Shown one piece after another: positions 63,263-64,000 of a stretch of DNA of 64,000 bases. Numbering within the stretch: the stretch's first letter is position 1; each line of letters opens with the position of its first letter. The stretch is from Linepithema humile (Eukaryota; Arthropoda; Insecta; Hymenoptera; Formicidae): the NCBI RefSeq assembly GCF_040581485.1, contig NC_090130.1, forward strand, positions 4,464,001 to 4,528,000, in the 5' to 3' direction. The notes beneath the pieces were generated by a model, which did not search any database, was not told where the DNA came from, and worked only from the letters and a program-made list of their open reading frames with translations. Both the position numbers and the translations under genes were made by a program.

Positions 63263-63556
63263 AAATACATTGCACATACATCATATATGTGTCTGCCTAT
63301 TTTATATGCCATTCTGTATGCCCAAGTCATATTCATATAAAATATTATATTTATATTTCTGCAAAGACAGCCATTTGTGTCAAATAAACGTTTTTGACAT
63401 ACACTTTTTATCTTGATTTATTTTACTGAAAAAAAATTTATATATTTTTATTTAATACAAAAATAAATTACTAAATAATTCAACATTAAATTATCATTAA
63501 AATAAATATCGTACTGTTGATTTTCAAATAAAAAATTGATCAAATCGTTTACTCAC

Positions 63557-64000
63557 CTTAATTATAACCTCAAAGATTCATTTCTACAGATATCTTTAAT
63601 TTTATTTAACTAAACAAATCCGAGCTTTTCTCAAGATAATCATTTATAATATTCGATGAATAATTGTTATAATTTAATCTTTTTTATACAATACACTTCT
63701 TGCAGTAATAACGCGTGTGAGTTGTTAGCTAGCATGATCTGACATGTATATATCATATATATCTATATATTGATTAACAATAATAGATATAATCATTGTA
63801 ATAATCCTTTTTGCATTATCCGATGATAATAATATTCCAGAAACAAATTCTTTAAGATACGTAGCCCATTTACACGAATAGCTGATTATTAATGTAGAAA
63901 CATATGGAAAAAATTGTATTTTAAAAAATTGCGCCATTCTTGTCAAATCAATGTTTTCCTGGCCAGGTTAGCCAACTCAAATCGCGAGCAAGTAATATAA
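63557..64000 (-). other. Probable DHHC leader exon and upstream flank
   Basis: On the minus strand AAG is followed by GTGAGT (63556-63551), a strong donor that matches the acceptor at 63169. The spliced leader has an in-frame stop (TGA) and no in-frame ATG, so it is non-coding. The exon's upstream end is not visible. The last 50 bp are GC-richer. No second gene is supported before the window edge. Confidence 0.45.

Noticed and set aside
1..64000. tRNA, rRNA, known microRNA and CRISPR features
   Set aside because: I looked for B-box-like GGTTCGA sequences and for seed sequences of common insect microRNAs and saw none that hold up. No regularly spaced repeat-spacer array exists. A covariance-model scan would be decisive.

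Overview
This is nuclear DNA from an animal, almost certainly an insect. It is AT-rich, with scattered CpG-rich islands, short introns with canonical GT-AG borders, many CT/GA microsatellites, and no bacterial-style gene packing. The acetylcholinesterase exon resembles the Drosophila Ace (ace2) type rather than the ace1 paralogue. The contrast between AT-rich background and CpG-rich islands would suit a hymenopteran such as an ant or bee, but the species cannot be fixed from the window.

Left part, 1-26.3 kb. I find no exon I can support here. If the acetylcholinesterase gene is intact, this stretch is its first coding intron, because that gene runs leftward and its remaining exons must lie beyond the left edge. 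The stretch holds several inverted repeats and foldback elements (5.4-6.7, 11.1-11.3, 13.3-14.4 and 22.6 kb), a diverged pair of CpG-rich segments (1.06-1.20 and 1.89-2.02 kb) and a CpG-rich zone at 10.7-12.3 kb with opposed splice-donor-like sites.

Middle, 26.3-47.8 kb. The first coding exon of Ace (26309-27503, minus) carries the signal peptide, choline-binding Trp, oxyanion-hole Gly run and catalytic Ser. About 20 kb of apparently non-coding DNA follows, with CpG-rich patches (possible 5' leader exons or regulatory DNA), CT repeats, a duplicated 120-bp segment and a degenerate tandem array.

Right part, 47.9-64 kb. This is a compact set of four conserved genes. DAD1 (plus, 2 exons) encodes an oligosaccharyltransferase subunit. 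AMFR/gp78 (minus, 7 coding exons plus a probable leader exon) encodes an ER-membrane RING-H2 ubiquitin ligase. SDF2 (plus, 4 exons) encodes an ER-lumen MIR-domain protein ending in a KDEL-like signal. A DHHC palmitoyltransferase of the ZDHHC24 type (minus, one coding exon) closes the set. DAD1 and AMFR converge, AMFR and SDF2 diverge from a shared 1.3-kb region, and SDF2 and the DHHC gene converge. The first three all act in ER protein glycosylation, folding or degradation, so this block is the most interesting functional neighbourhood in the window. Exon borders were placed by hand from splice signals, reading frame and family conservation. No transcript data were available.
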